A DNA stretch of 64,000 bases. It comes from Bacteroidales bacterium UBA4116 (GTDB lineage: Bacteria; Bacteroidota; Bacteroidia; Bacteroidales; Tannerellaceae). Position 1 is the stretch's first letter. Each line of letters opens with the position of its first letter. A program made the position numbers and the translations under genes. Of the stretch, positions 16,750 to 25,005 are shown one piece after another. The stretch lies in contig DFXE01000011.1 of assembly GCA_002381645.1 (NCBI GenBank), forward strand, positions 1 to 64,000. Direction: 5' to 3'. The notes beneath the pieces are model-generated. The model was not told where the DNA came from, did not search any database, and saw nothing but the letters and a program-made list of their open reading frames with translations.

Positions 16750-17145
16750 TTAGTCTTTTAAGAATGAGAGGTAAAGGCTGTAAGAATCTTCGAGGATTTT
16801 ATAGCCTGTGATTTTGCTGTTTTCCAATGTAAATTGAATCATCCAATCGCTGGTTATCAACTTTTGGGTGGGTTTTACGAAGTGGGTAAAGTTGCCTGTA
16901 ACGAAAACTTTATCATTTGCCGGAAAGTAATGGATGATATTGAATTCTCTGGGTTCAAAGTTTTGTGCGAAGCGGCTGAAAAACGCTGCAATTTGTTCTT
17001 TACCCTCCCATTGCCCTACGGTAGGAACATTATCAGAACCTTTTATTGTCCATACGGCGTTATCGCTTATCAGTGTGAATGCTTCCTGTGTTTTACCTGC
17101 CAGGAACAGGGAAAAATACTTTTGTACGATTTCTAAATTATTCAT
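16750..17145 (-). CDS. SnoaL/NTF2-like protein
   Basis: This 131-residue protein has the SnoaL-like/NTF2 fold signature: an N-terminal helix pair (LEIVQKYFSLFLAGKTQEAF), then DNAVWTIKG, QWEGKEQIAAFFSRF, and alternating strands to the end. Family members are small isomerases, cyclases or scaffold domains. It leads the three-gene operon with an alpha/beta-hydrolase and a CMD protein. The substrate is unknown. Confidence 0.75.
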   Translation of the reverse strand: MNNLEIVQKYFSLFLAGKTQEAFTLISDNAVWTIKGSDNVPTVGQWEGKEQIAAFFSRFAQNFEPREFNIIHYFPANDKVFVTGNFTHFVKPTQKLITSDWMIQFTLENSKITGYKILEDSYSLYLSFLKD

Positions 17146-17212
17146 CTTTTTTGTAGCTGTTTAATTACAGGTACAAAGTTAGAGGTAGATGCAAGGGTAC
17201 GGGTAGGACTTT

Positions 17213-18031
17213 TTATAGCTGTTTTCTGTACTTTTTCAGAAAAGCGGAAGGTGAAAGGTTGGTTTTCTTTTTAAATAAGCGGGTGAAGTAAGACGGATCT
17301 TCGAAACCGAGATTAAAGGCTATTTCGTTGATATTGAACTGCGAATAGATTAGCTGCCGTTTGGCTTCGGTTATTTTCAGGTCGAGGATATATTGTTTGG
17401 CTGATATTCCGGTGTGGGTTTTCACCAATATATTGAATGTGTCTTCGGGAAGGTTCATTTTTCGAGCATAATCTTCGACTTTGTGAAGGGTGTGGTTTTC
17501 ATAAACGAGTTTCTTGAATGTATCTATGGTTTGGTTTTCGGCCGGATAATGAGGGCTGTTATCGTTGGCAATGCGTGCGAGTACAGTGTACAGATATGAA
17601 ATACCTGATTGTATGGCTTTGGAAGAAAGAGTATCGTCCTTGTTGCTTTCATTGAGCAGGTTAGTGAATAATTCTTGCAGAAAGGAATTTTGTGTGGTAA
17701 TATCTACATAAGGATAATGTGATTCGAGTTGTAGTTGCCGGGTAAACGTAAGATCAATCATCAATACATAGCCACGGCTGTTTTCGGAATAATCCCAGTT
17801 ATGCACTTGCTTGGGAGTTACAAAAAATATCCGGTCTTTCCTGATTTCGTATTCCTGAAAATCCACCACATAAAAGCCGGTTCCTTCGGTGAACCATACC
17901 AGCGAATAAAACGCATGGCGGTGAGGCCACTCGATGTCGGGGTCTTCCGTTCCTTCGAAGGTCCCTGCATAATACGGGATATGTTGTGAGGGTAAGGCTA
18001 ATATATCAGAGATGGAATATTCTTTTAACAT
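17213..18031 (-). CDS. AraC-family transcriptional regulator
   Basis: The 272-residue regulator has an N-terminal cupin-like sensing domain (HRHAFYSLVWFTEGTGFYVVDF) and a C-terminal double helix-turn-helix (about 170-268) ending INEIAFNLGFEDPSYFTRLFKKK and LSPSAFLKKYR. It lies 67 bases upstream of the SnoaL/hydrolase/CMD operon on the same strand and probably controls it in response to a small molecule. Confidence 0.85.
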   Translation of the reverse strand: MLKEYSISDILALPSQHIPYYAGTFEGTEDPDIEWPHRHAFYSLVWFTEGTGFYVVDFQEYEIRKDRIFFVTPKQVHNWDYSENSRGYVLMIDLTFTRQLQLESHYPYVDITTQNSFLQELFTNLLNESNKDDTLSSKAIQSGISYLYTVLARIANDNSPHYPAENQTIDTFKKLVYENHTLHKVEDYARKMNLPEDTFNILVKTHTGISAKQYILDLKITEAKRQLIYSQFNINEIAFNLGFEDPSYFTRLFKKKTNLSPSAFLKKYRKQL

Positions 18032-18070
18032 GGTGCAAAATTACGGAAAAATATATACGTACTGTTATTT

Positions 18071-18421
18071 CTATTTCAATTCCAGTAATTCCTTCATCCT
18101 CGGACGGAAATCATCTCCCCATTTCTCAATTTGCTCGATTATGGGTAACAGGCTTTTTCCTGTATTCGTTATTGAATATTCCGAATGGGGTGGCAGTTCA
18201 GGAAAAATAGTCTTCTTTATCATTCCATGAAATTCCAGTTCTTTCAATTGCTGGTCGATAACCCTCGGACTGGCATCCGGGAAATGCCGGTGTAGTTCGC
18301 TTGGGCGCTTAGCCCCCTTTTCCAACTCCATCAGAATACAGCTTTTCCATTTGCCGCCTATCACTTCCATTGTAATTTTTACCCCGCACTCAATATCGAA
18401 TGGTATCTTCTTCTTGTACAT
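18071..18421 (-). CDS. HxlR-family winged-helix regulator
   Basis: A 116-residue HxlR-type protein: ECGVKITMEVIGGKWKSCIL, then RPSELHRHFPDASPRVIDQQL (recognition helix) and a wing with PPHSEYSITNTGKSLLP. The cysteine near the start of the domain (IECGVK) is at the position often used by HxlR proteins to sense aldehydes or quinones. TATCTTTG on the minus strand at 18437-18444 is a -7 element. It precedes the AraC gene and the CMD operon, fitting control of a response to reactive electrophiles (inference). Confidence 0.82.
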   Translation of the reverse strand: MYKKKIPFDIECGVKITMEVIGGKWKSCILMELEKGAKRPSELHRHFPDASPRVIDQQLKELEFHGMIKKTIFPELPPHSEYSITNTGKSLLPIIEQIEKWGDDFRPRMKELLELK

Positions 18422-18507
18422 ATCTTGTTTTTAACACAAAGATAGTATAATACGATTTCTTTGAGGTATATAGGGGAATTTATCAGTATATGAATAATTT
18501 AACCGTA

Positions 18508-18539
18508 CTTGTATATAGTGCTGCATTGATTTAATTTTG
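18508..18539 (+). promoter_or_regulatory. Promoter of the arginase-family gene
   Basis: CTTG (18508-18511), a 20-base spacer and TAATTTTG (18532-18539) fit the Bacteroidetes consensus. The predicted start near 18546 leaves too little room for ATG 18551 and favours ATG 18566 or a later start. Confidence 0.55.
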
Positions 18540-18565
18540 CATAATAAACAATGAGTATAATAATT

Positions 18566-19516
18566 ATGAACAGAATCTTGTTTCTGGTAGTTTTTGCTAT
18601 AATAAGTCTCACCGCTAACTCACAGATTAATAAAAAGAATAATATGGATAATAAAGAAACTCTCAGGTTGATATATCCCCAATGGCAGGGCGGTGTTATA
18701 GACCGTTTAGTAACAGAAATTCCTGCTGGTGACGCTTCTCGTGGATACTTTTTAGGTGCGCATCTGCTTCATTTTCTTGCACCGGATAACGGACAGAAAA
18801 CGGCAGAAGTCCCCGTTTCGCTCGACATCAACGACCGTGAAGTAAAGAATGGCATAAATTCGTATGATGCCATCGTCAGGCAGACGCAGGCAGCACTCGA
18901 TATTTTGAATAAAGAAGAACCGAAGCAGATAGTTACTCTTGGTGGCGATTGTGCCGTAAGCGTGGTACCATTCGCTTATCTTCTGTCGAAATACCCCGAT
19001 GACGTTGCCGTCGTATGGATTGATGCACATCCTGATATTACCCTGCCGGGTGATGAATACACCGGGTATCATGCCATGGCATTGACTGCCGTTATGGGTC
19101 TGGGTGACAGTAAGATTATGGAAATGCTTCCGGCAAAAATAAAGCCTGATAAAGCACTTATTGTCGGTTTACATGCGTGGGATGAAGAAGTGATACCGGA
19201 AAGACAAAAACAACTTGGATTGAAGTCGGTTTCTCCTGCTGAAACGAGAGAAAACAGCCGGGCTGTGTTAGATTGGATTAAAGCGACAGGGGCATCCAAA
19301 GTCGTTATCCATTTCGACCTCGATGCGCTCGACCCGTCAGAAATTATTGCCGCTGTAGGCACTGATCCCGATGGTATGAAGATAGCGGAAGTTGTAAGAC
19401 TTATCAATGATATTGCAAGAGCGTATGATGTGGTAGGGCTGACAGTTGCCGAGCCGATGCCAAGAACGGCAATCAAAATCAGGAATATGTTGAATGAATT
19501 GCCTTTGATGAAATAA
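18566..19516 (+). CDS. Arginase/agmatinase-family protein
   Basis: The protein belongs to the ureohydrolase superfamily. It shows VTLGGDCAVSV, WIDAHPDI and HFDLDALDPSEI, the three metal-binding regions in order. In canonical arginases the first is GGDH; here the histidine is cysteine (GGDC), so one manganese ligand is altered. From ATG 18566 there is a signal-peptide-like N-terminus (MNRILFLVVFAIISLTANSQ), which is unusual. A start at ATG 18644 (MDNKETLRLIYPQWQGG) would give an ordinary cytosolic protein. The length is 316 or 290 residues. It is convergent with a PLP decarboxylase. Substrate unknown. Confidence 0.78.
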   Translation: MNRILFLVVFAIISLTANSQINKKNNMDNKETLRLIYPQWQGGVIDRLVTEIPAGDASRGYFLGAHLLHFLAPDNGQKTAEVPVSLDINDREVKNGINSYDAIVRQTQAALDILNKEEPKQIVTLGGDCAVSVVPFAYLLSKYPDDVAVVWIDAHPDITLPGDEYTGYHAMALTAVMGLGDSKIMEMLPAKIKPDKALIVGLHAWDEEVIPERQKQLGLKSVSPAETRENSRAVLDWIKATGASKVVIHFDLDALDPSEIIAAVGTDPDGMKIAEVVRLINDIARAYDVVGLTVAEPMPRTAIKIRNMLNELPLMK

Positions 19517-19532
19517 AAACAACACGAAGCGA

Positions 19533-20975
19533 TTACTTGGTATCAAAATCAGGCCTACGGAGGGGTTTTGTGCAGGTCTTTGCTGTTTCTACTATTGTTT
19601 CCAATAGCTTTCCGATATGTTTAGCCGTTGTTCGCGGATTGAGCAATGTTACTCTTAAATAAACATTCCCACCCAGCGAAGTCTGTACAATATAAAACCT
19701 GCCTTCGGCAGTTAATCGCTTTCTTATTTCAGCATTGACTTCATTCGGGTTTTCGCAATCCGTATAACGGAAACACAGGATATTCGAATCAGGCTCATGC
19801 GCTACTTCAAAGTGAGGATTTACTTTTACCTGTCTTGCAAATTCCCGTGTCAAATCGTACTGATAATCGACAAACTCCTCGAAAATACGGTCGCCAAACT
19901 GCTTGAAAAGCGTATATACTTTAAGGATGCTCATGCTCTTGGTACACTCGAAGGTGCTTTTACCGCCGTGTTGCCACTCGAAATCCTGCTTTTCCCACAA
20001 GTATTCGGCCTCCTGACGGAAAGTGTCGAAAGCATCAGCCCTGTTACGAAGCAAAACGGCAGTGGAGATGCCCGGTGTAAGCATCATCTTATGGAAGTCC
20101 ATTACGACTGAATCGGCAAGCTCTATCCCTTTGAGCAGGTATTTATACTTTTCTGAGAATATGGCAGGCGCGCCGTGTGCCCCGTCGGCATGAAACCATA
20201 CACCCTTTGTGTGGCAAAAACGACCGATTGTTTCCAAATCATCATACGTGCCCGTTGAAGTGGAAGGGGCGGAAGCTACGATACAGAATACTTTCTTGCC
20301 CGCCGCGGTTGCCGCCCGGTAACTTTCTTCAAGCACATCGGTACGCATACGGAAGTGCTCGTCCACCGGAATTTTTATTACCCTGTCAGAAGAGATACCC
20401 ATTGTCAGGGCGGCACGCTCGATGCAGTAATGAGATTGTTCGGAAGTAATAATTGCCAGTTTATCCTTGTCTGATGGACCTTTTGAAAGATGGTGCATAT
20501 AGTGCGCGCGGGCGGTGAGGATAACGGTAAGCGTGGCAAGCGTACCCCCGGAAGTCATAAACCCTCCGGCATCTGTACCCATCCCCAGCTTTTGGCAAAG
20601 GTGTTCGCACACCACTTTTTCCATAGTGTTACCTACCATGCCGACTTCGTACACTCCCATGCCGTTGCTCAGGAAATCCACTACAAGGGAAGCAAGTACA
20701 GCAGGCAGTGCGGGCACTGCTGTCTGATGCCCCATATAGTGAGGGTGGTGGTAAAGGATTGACTTATCGACCACATCTTTAAAGAGGTCGAGAGGATTGC
20801 CTTGCTTCCCGAAATCTTCTTTCCAGTACCGGTATTGTTCTTCGGGCGTTTTATATGGAATAACGGTACGTTGGTCGGCATTGGTAAAAGTATCGGCTAA
20901 GAATTTCACAAGCGCTTTGCCTGTTTCTTCAAAATCCCCGGCATCGAAAGCACGTGATAATGTGTTTGGTTTCAT
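19533..20975 (-). CDS. PLP-dependent group II amino-acid decarboxylase
   Basis: The 480-residue enzyme has the fold-type I, group II decarboxylase hallmarks: GGFMTSGGTLATL, FHADGAHGAP (PLP-contacting aspartate and nearby histidine) and VMDFHKMMLTPG, whose lysine is the expected Schiff-base residue. Relatives decarboxylate glutamate, aromatic amino acids or 2,4-diaminobutyrate; the exact amino acid cannot be assigned. The neighbouring genes (an arginase-family protein and an AraC regulator) do not settle it. Its stop is 16 bases from the convergent arginase-family stop. Confidence 0.85.
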   Translation of the reverse strand: MKPNTLSRAFDAGDFEETGKALVKFLADTFTNADQRTVIPYKTPEEQYRYWKEDFGKQGNPLDLFKDVVDKSILYHHPHYMGHQTAVPALPAVLASLVVDFLSNGMGVYEVGMVGNTMEKVVCEHLCQKLGMGTDAGGFMTSGGTLATLTVILTARAHYMHHLSKGPSDKDKLAIITSEQSHYCIERAALTMGISSDRVIKIPVDEHFRMRTDVLEESYRAATAAGKKVFCIVASAPSTSTGTYDDLETIGRFCHTKGVWFHADGAHGAPAIFSEKYKYLLKGIELADSVVMDFHKMMLTPGISTAVLLRNRADAFDTFRQEAEYLWEKQDFEWQHGGKSTFECTKSMSILKVYTLFKQFGDRIFEEFVDYQYDLTREFARQVKVNPHFEVAHEPDSNILCFRYTDCENPNEVNAEIRKRLTAEGRFYIVQTSLGGNVYLRVTLLNPRTTAKHIGKLLETIVETAKTCTKPLRRPDFDTK

Positions 20976-21041
20976 TTATCGATTCTTTTATACTAAAATA
21001 GGCCGGGATTGCCAGCCTATCTAATTGAAAGTGTTACTTAT

Positions 21042-21329
21042 TTATGCTACCGCATAGATTTTAATCTCAGGCGCTTTGTCGAATAACGGTGAAAGTTCTT
21101 TCACCACATCGTTATTAAACAAGTCTGTTTTCAGATATGCATTTGCTTCTTCTACGCTGTTGAAGCCGTGAAGCACCTGAACGTCTTCGTCCCTTATAAG
21201 AAGGTCTTTAGATACCGCTCCTTTAATCTCATCAAGGAAAGGTTGTTTGTACTTGTTGTATACACCAGCCGCTGCAGGACGGTTATTGTTACTCACATAC
21301 ATGGTAATCTGTAAATACGCTTTTGCCAT
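21042..21329 (-). CDS. Small monooxygenase-like (dimeric alpha-beta barrel) protein, hypothetical
   Basis: From ATG 21329 (MAKAYLQITMYVSNNNRP) the product has 95 residues. ATG 21341 would add four basic residues. An N-terminal beta-strand, a helix, a central VQVLHGFNSVEEANAYL segment and a C-terminal EIKIYAVA strand suggest an ABM/YCII-like ferredoxin fold. Such proteins can oxidise small molecules or act as binding subunits. It lies between the decarboxylase and an AraC regulator on the same strand. Confidence 0.5.
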   Translation of the reverse strand: MAKAYLQITMYVSNNNRPAAAGVYNKYKQPFLDEIKGAVSKDLLIRDEDVQVLHGFNSVEEANAYLKTDLFNNDVVKELSPLFDKAPEIKIYAVA

Positions 21330-21434
21330 TTTTCTTTTCATTTTAAGTGAATACTAATTGTATGGCAAAGGTGCAGGTAATTTGGAAACCGGTCGTTGCA
21401 CAAAAAAGAAATAGAATGGTAAATTTGGGAAATA

Positions 21435-22310
21435 CTACATTTTACTCCTGAATTCTCCCGGCAGCATCTTTATATGTCGTTTGAAGAATTTCACAAAATA
21501 AGAAGGATCTTCAAACCCTAAATCATATCCTATTTCATTGATATTCTTTTCGGAATACGACAACATTCTCCTTGCTTCGAGAGCGATGCGTTCGTTGATG
21601 ATTTCGAGCGGTGTCTGATGCGATATTTCATTGGTGCAGTTCGTCAGGGTTTTAGCCGACACATTCAATAGCGCGGCATATCCGGCTACTGTACGCACCC
21701 GGCGGTAATTTTCTTCAAGCAGTTTGCGAAATTTTACAAACAGGATGTGCGAAGGGTTGTTCATGCTGAGTCCGTTGCAATCTTTCCTTACCCCGAACCG
21801 CTGAATAACGATAAGAAAAAGGTGCAACAGTATTTTGAGGTATTCGGCATGGGCAAACTGGTTCGGAGTCCACATCTCTGCTTGCATCTGTGTAACTATA
21901 TTTAAGAGTTCTTTTGTATCTGATTCCTTTATATGAAACAAAGGTTCTTTTTCAAAAGAGTGGAATATATTGTGTTTGAGAAATACATGGATGTAATTTT
22001 CGTTATCGGCAATGAATGATTCATTGAAATGGATGATGCAACCATCGTATTTACTTTCGTCGAAGTGATGTATCTGCCCTTTGGAAATAAAAAACAAGGT
22101 ATTTTCTTTTACTTCGTATTCATTGAAATCGACATAGTGTTTGCCCTCTCCCTTCATAAACCAGATAATCTGGTAAAAACTATGGGTATGGGGTTTTTGT
22201 GTGCTACAATCGTTGCCCGGCAGGTAATCTGCCAGCGGGTAGATTTCGAACTGGAGCTTATCGGGCTCGTCAGGGTGCAGGTGGTATTTCTTTATTTGGG
22301 TATCAGACAT
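21435..22310 (-). CDS. AraC-family transcriptional regulator
   Basis: A 291-residue protein with a cupin-like N-terminal half (HTHSFYQIIWFMKGEGKHYV) and a C-terminal AraC domain (about 190-288; NVSAKTLTNCTNEIS and INEIGYDLGFEDPSYFVKFF). It is organised like the AraC regulator at 17213-18031. It is upstream of the monooxygenase-like and decarboxylase genes on the same strand and may regulate them. Confidence 0.85.
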   Translation of the reverse strand: MSDTQIKKYHLHPDEPDKLQFEIYPLADYLPGNDCSTQKPHTHSFYQIIWFMKGEGKHYVDFNEYEVKENTLFFISKGQIHHFDESKYDGCIIHFNESFIADNENYIHVFLKHNIFHSFEKEPLFHIKESDTKELLNIVTQMQAEMWTPNQFAHAEYLKILLHLFLIVIQRFGVRKDCNGLSMNNPSHILFVKFRKLLEENYRRVRTVAGYAALLNVSAKTLTNCTNEISHQTPLEIINERIALEARRMLSYSEKNINEIGYDLGFEDPSYFVKFFKRHIKMLPGEFRSKM

Positions 22311-22317
22311 GATATTT

Positions 22318-23190
22318 TTATTTAATTCTCCTGATTGATGTAATATTATCCCGCATCCTGCCTACACATTGTACAATGCCTTCCTCGTCCTTTCTGTCAA
22401 TTAAGAACAGCATTTCCATTAACGGCAAGAGTTGTCGTCTGATGACTACCTTTTCTCTTAAAACTTCGTCGCCGCCATAAGCTACTATTGCAGCGTCTAA
22501 CATCGTATCATCTTCGAGTCCGGTAAAGTCATACGACTTCTCGAAAATGCCGGCATCACCAAAATCTATTATCCCTACCTTAAGGTCATCGGTTAACAGA
22601 ATATTATTGTAGCCTAAATCACAATGGCAGAAAACGTATTCTGTGCCGAGATTTGCGGATTTTTGAGGCAGACTTGTTACGAGTTCTTGAATAGCATTAA
22701 GTTCATTTTCATTAAAATGCTTTTTTAATGTGCGCTTTTTCTTAAAGAAGGATTTTTGGAATGATTCTATTTCGCTGCTTTCATCCGTCGGACTTTCGCC
22801 TTTGTAGTCAATTGTGTGGAGCTTTTTCAGGAATAAACCTATTTGCGTACCTACTTCTCTTTTCTGTGTTTCGCTTAATCTATCTATGGATTCTGCCGTC
22901 ATTGATTTTCCCTGAACGCCATGAAAACCTGCGTAAGAAGTGTCCTCACCAAGCCATTTAATTACCGGAAGATTTACATTGAATTCATATTCGCTGATGA
23001 GTTTTAAAATGCTAAATTCGTGTTCGCATTCTTCCTTATATTTTTTGCCTCTTGGGAATTTGAAAACAAATTTGCCATCATCAACGATATAGACGCGGCT
23101 TGTCCATCCAATTTCATTTAAAACAATACGCTGTTCGTCACCTATTTGGGTTAGCTTTTTAACGATGGCTAATTCTTTGGTCTTATTCAT
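22318..23190 (-). CDS. Aminoglycoside-phosphotransferase-family kinase
   Basis: This 290-residue protein has the APH/choline-kinase fold. FVFKFPRG carries the ATP-binding lysine, the catalytic loop is FCHCDLGYNNILL (H-x-D-x-x-x-x-N), and VGIIDFGDAG supplies the metal-binding aspartate. The arrangement is closest to APH(2'')-like enzymes, but many family members phosphorylate other small molecules, so resistance should not be assumed. It is eight bases upstream of the AraC gene. Confidence 0.75.
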   Translation of the reverse strand: MNKTKELAIVKKLTQIGDEQRIVLNEIGWTSRVYIVDDGKFVFKFPRGKKYKEECEHEFSILKLISEYEFNVNLPVIKWLGEDTSYAGFHGVQGKSMTAESIDRLSETQKREVGTQIGLFLKKLHTIDYKGESPTDESSEIESFQKSFFKKKRTLKKHFNENELNAIQELVTSLPQKSANLGTEYVFCHCDLGYNNILLTDDLKVGIIDFGDAGIFEKSYDFTGLEDDTMLDAAIVAYGGDEVLREKVVIRRQLLPLMEMLFLIDRKDEEGIVQCVGRMRDNITSIRRIK

Positions 23191-23318
23191 GATATCTGGA
23201 TCGATTCAATTAATTTTCAAAGACAAAGGTATTTGTTTTATTCCTTTTCTTATAGTATATGGTTATCTTTACCGGAAAATTAATTATGCCACTGAACAAA
23301 TAAAAGACTAAGAACATA

Positions 23319-23819
23319 ATGAGTTATACTATGAAATTTCCATCAGCTGATAAATGGGTAACCAGCCCACAGAGAAACGGTATTAAGATAGAGTTAAATG
23401 CATCGGTCGATGAAGTGTGGCAGTTTGTGGCCAACCCGGCAAATGTTTTTTCTGACTGCTGCGGTGTAAATAGTGTCGAATCAAAAACAAACGATTCAGG
23501 TAGATGCACCGAATATACTATCAACTATGAAGCCGAGGATGGTGGTGAGGATATGGTTGCTCGTTCCGCAATGGTTTGGTATGAATCTAATCAAGGCTGG
23601 GCTTCTCTTGATGAAGAACCACATCCTATGGGTTTTGAACAATCACTTTTATTGGTAACAATAGAAGAGAAAGAGGAAAAGACCGTATTGAACTGGAATA
23701 TGTATTATGACATTGCAAACGATGAAATGCTGCAAATGTTTATCACAGGATTGGAACAATCGCTGAATGAAGAAGTAGCCCGGTTGTTCATTCAGAAATT
23801 TGGTGGAAGAATGATATGA
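23319..23819 (+). CDS. SRPBCC-family protein
   Basis: The 166-residue protein has the START-like signature NGIKIELNASVDEVWQFVAN near the N-terminus and a C-terminal helix (ITGLEQSLNEEVARLF). It is distinct from the SRPBCC protein at 11949-12389, with little similarity beyond the fold. No partner is obvious. It is the last gene before the tra operon and is followed by a terminator. Confidence 0.72.
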   Translation: MSYTMKFPSADKWVTSPQRNGIKIELNASVDEVWQFVANPANVFSDCCGVNSVESKTNDSGRCTEYTINYEAEDGGEDMVARSAMVWYESNQGWASLDEEPHPMGFEQSLLLVTIEEKEEKTVLNWNMYYDIANDEMLQMFITGLEQSLNEEVARLFIQKFGGRMI

Positions 23820-23858
23820 TAAACTTCATAAAGCATCAAATATTTAATTAAAAAAAAT

Positions 23859-23893
23859 AAACCGGACAAAAGAGATTTCCTGCCCGGTTTTAT
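23859..23893 (+). terminator. Terminator between cargo and tra operon
   Basis: AAACCGG (23859-23865) pairs with CCGGTTT (23884-23890), followed by TATTT. The A-rich flank on the left would also help termination of the leftward tra operon. A similar hairpin is at 48963-48996. Confidence 0.6.
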
Positions 23894-23910
23894 TTGCACA
23901 CAATTATATA

Positions 23911-23948
23911 TTTCGATGCAGTGAAAAAATAATTTCACTGCATCGAAA
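23911..23948. repeat. Perfect 16-bp inverted repeat downstream of traQ
   Basis: TTTCGATGCAGTGAAA (23911-23926) is followed after six bases by its exact complement TTTCACTGCATCGAAA (23933-23948). It lies 28 bases past the traQ stop. It may be a terminator for the tra operon or a protein-binding site. A degenerate relative lies at 49010-49035. Confidence 0.7.
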
Positions 23949-23976
23949 TGTTTTTTCGTTAAGTATCATCATCGCT

Positions 23977-24402
23977 TTACTCTTTTTCTCCCTGCTCATT
24001 ATTAAAGGTAAAAGAAAGAGTAAACTCCTTCCCAAACGAATCAAAAAACACCACCTCTATATTATGCGCATCCTCTGATAGCGAGCAAAAGTAAAGCCGG
24101 AACGATTTACTATTCAATTCATAAGTATCGTTCGGCAGAAACGGATCCCCGTCATCCATCCATAACTGACCATCCCCATCATATTGGAAGTAACGCAGAT
24201 AATACTGGGTATTATTATACTCCCCCTCACGCTGCAGTGTACAACGTATTTCAGCGACCTCATTTACTTGCAACTTTTTCGGCACAGGTAAGTGAGTAAC
24301 CGTGAATTCATAATCCTGCTTAATATCAATATTGTCGCTACAGGCACACGCTATTGCGGCGAGCAATAGCGTAAATAGTATGTAAGAAAAACATTTTCTC
24401 AT
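23977..24402 (-). CDS. traQ: Conjugation protein TraQ (DUF3872 type)
   Basis: A 141-residue lipoprotein with signal MRKCFSYILFTLLLAAIACAC and the sequence NIDIKQDYEFTVTHLPVPK typical of Bacteroides TraQ (DUF3872). The mature part is beta-rich with YYLRYFQYDGDGQLW. It is the last gene of the minus-strand tra operon. It is probably anchored in the outer membrane as an accessory part of the transfer apparatus. Confidence 0.82.
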   Translation of the reverse strand: MRKCFSYILFTLLLAAIACACSDNIDIKQDYEFTVTHLPVPKKLQVNEVAEIRCTLQREGEYNNTQYYLRYFQYDGDGQLWMDDGDPFLPNDTYELNSKSFRLYFCSLSEDAHNIEVVFFDSFGKEFTLSFTFNNEQGEKE

Positions 24403-24429
24403 CTTTTTATTATTTTATTCGTTAAACTT

Positions 24430-25005
24430 CTAATTAATAATGAATTTTATCCCTACCCCGATTTGGGTATGGAACAAATTAATGGAAGAACCACCCAGAA
24501 TACGTTCCCGAACATTAAGCAATAACACCATACGGTCGGATAAATATGTTTCAATCTCAAAGGTTACTGCTCCACCATACAGAAAATTATCATCGTCTGT
24601 AATGGTCGAACCGTCAAACAGCAGCGACTCTCCCCAATTCACCGTTTCGTATCCCGCCATAGCCGAAGCTCCGACAGAGAAGAAAAATATCTTACGGTGA
24701 TCGCTCAGGAATTTATAATAATATCCTCCTTCCAGTGTGAATTGAGCAGTAGGTATCAATTCTGTTTTATACAGGTGGGATTTTTGAAGATACTCTGCAC
24801 CGAATACCCAGCGGTTGCCATTTTTTGTATAAGTAGAAAGAGCAATACCTCCCGAGAAAGCTTGTTTATCACCTTTTCCCAAATGAAATCCGTCCACCGC
24901 ACTGGCTGTAAATTGTAGTCCTTTTTGTCCCGGCAAATAACGCTGGGCATGTGCCTGCCCGATGAGGGCAAGACACAAAATCATAAATAATCCTATCCGC
25001 TTCAT
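24430..25005 (-). CDS. traO: Conjugation protein TraO
   Basis: The 191-residue protein has a signal peptide (MKRIGLFMILCLALIGQAHA) and a beta-barrel-like mature part with GGYYYKFLSDHRKIFFFSVGAS and the final strand VGIKFIIN, as expected for Bacteroides TraO, an outer-membrane conjugation protein. It shares one base with the traN stop region (the two genes abut at 25005), indicating tight coupling in the tra operon. Confidence 0.82.
   Translation of the reverse strand: MKRIGLFMILCLALIGQAHAQRYLPGQKGLQFTASAVDGFHLGKGDKQAFSGGIALSTYTKNGNRWVFGAEYLQKSHLYKTELIPTAQFTLEGGYYYKFLSDHRKIFFFSVGASAMAGYETVNWGESLLFDGSTITDDDNFLYGGAVTFEIETYLSDRMVLLLNVRERILGGSSINLFHTQIGVGIKFIIN

Noticed and set aside
22318..23190. 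Aminoglycoside resistance gene
   Set aside because: Only the kinase fold is supported; family members act on many substrates, so resistance is not claimed.
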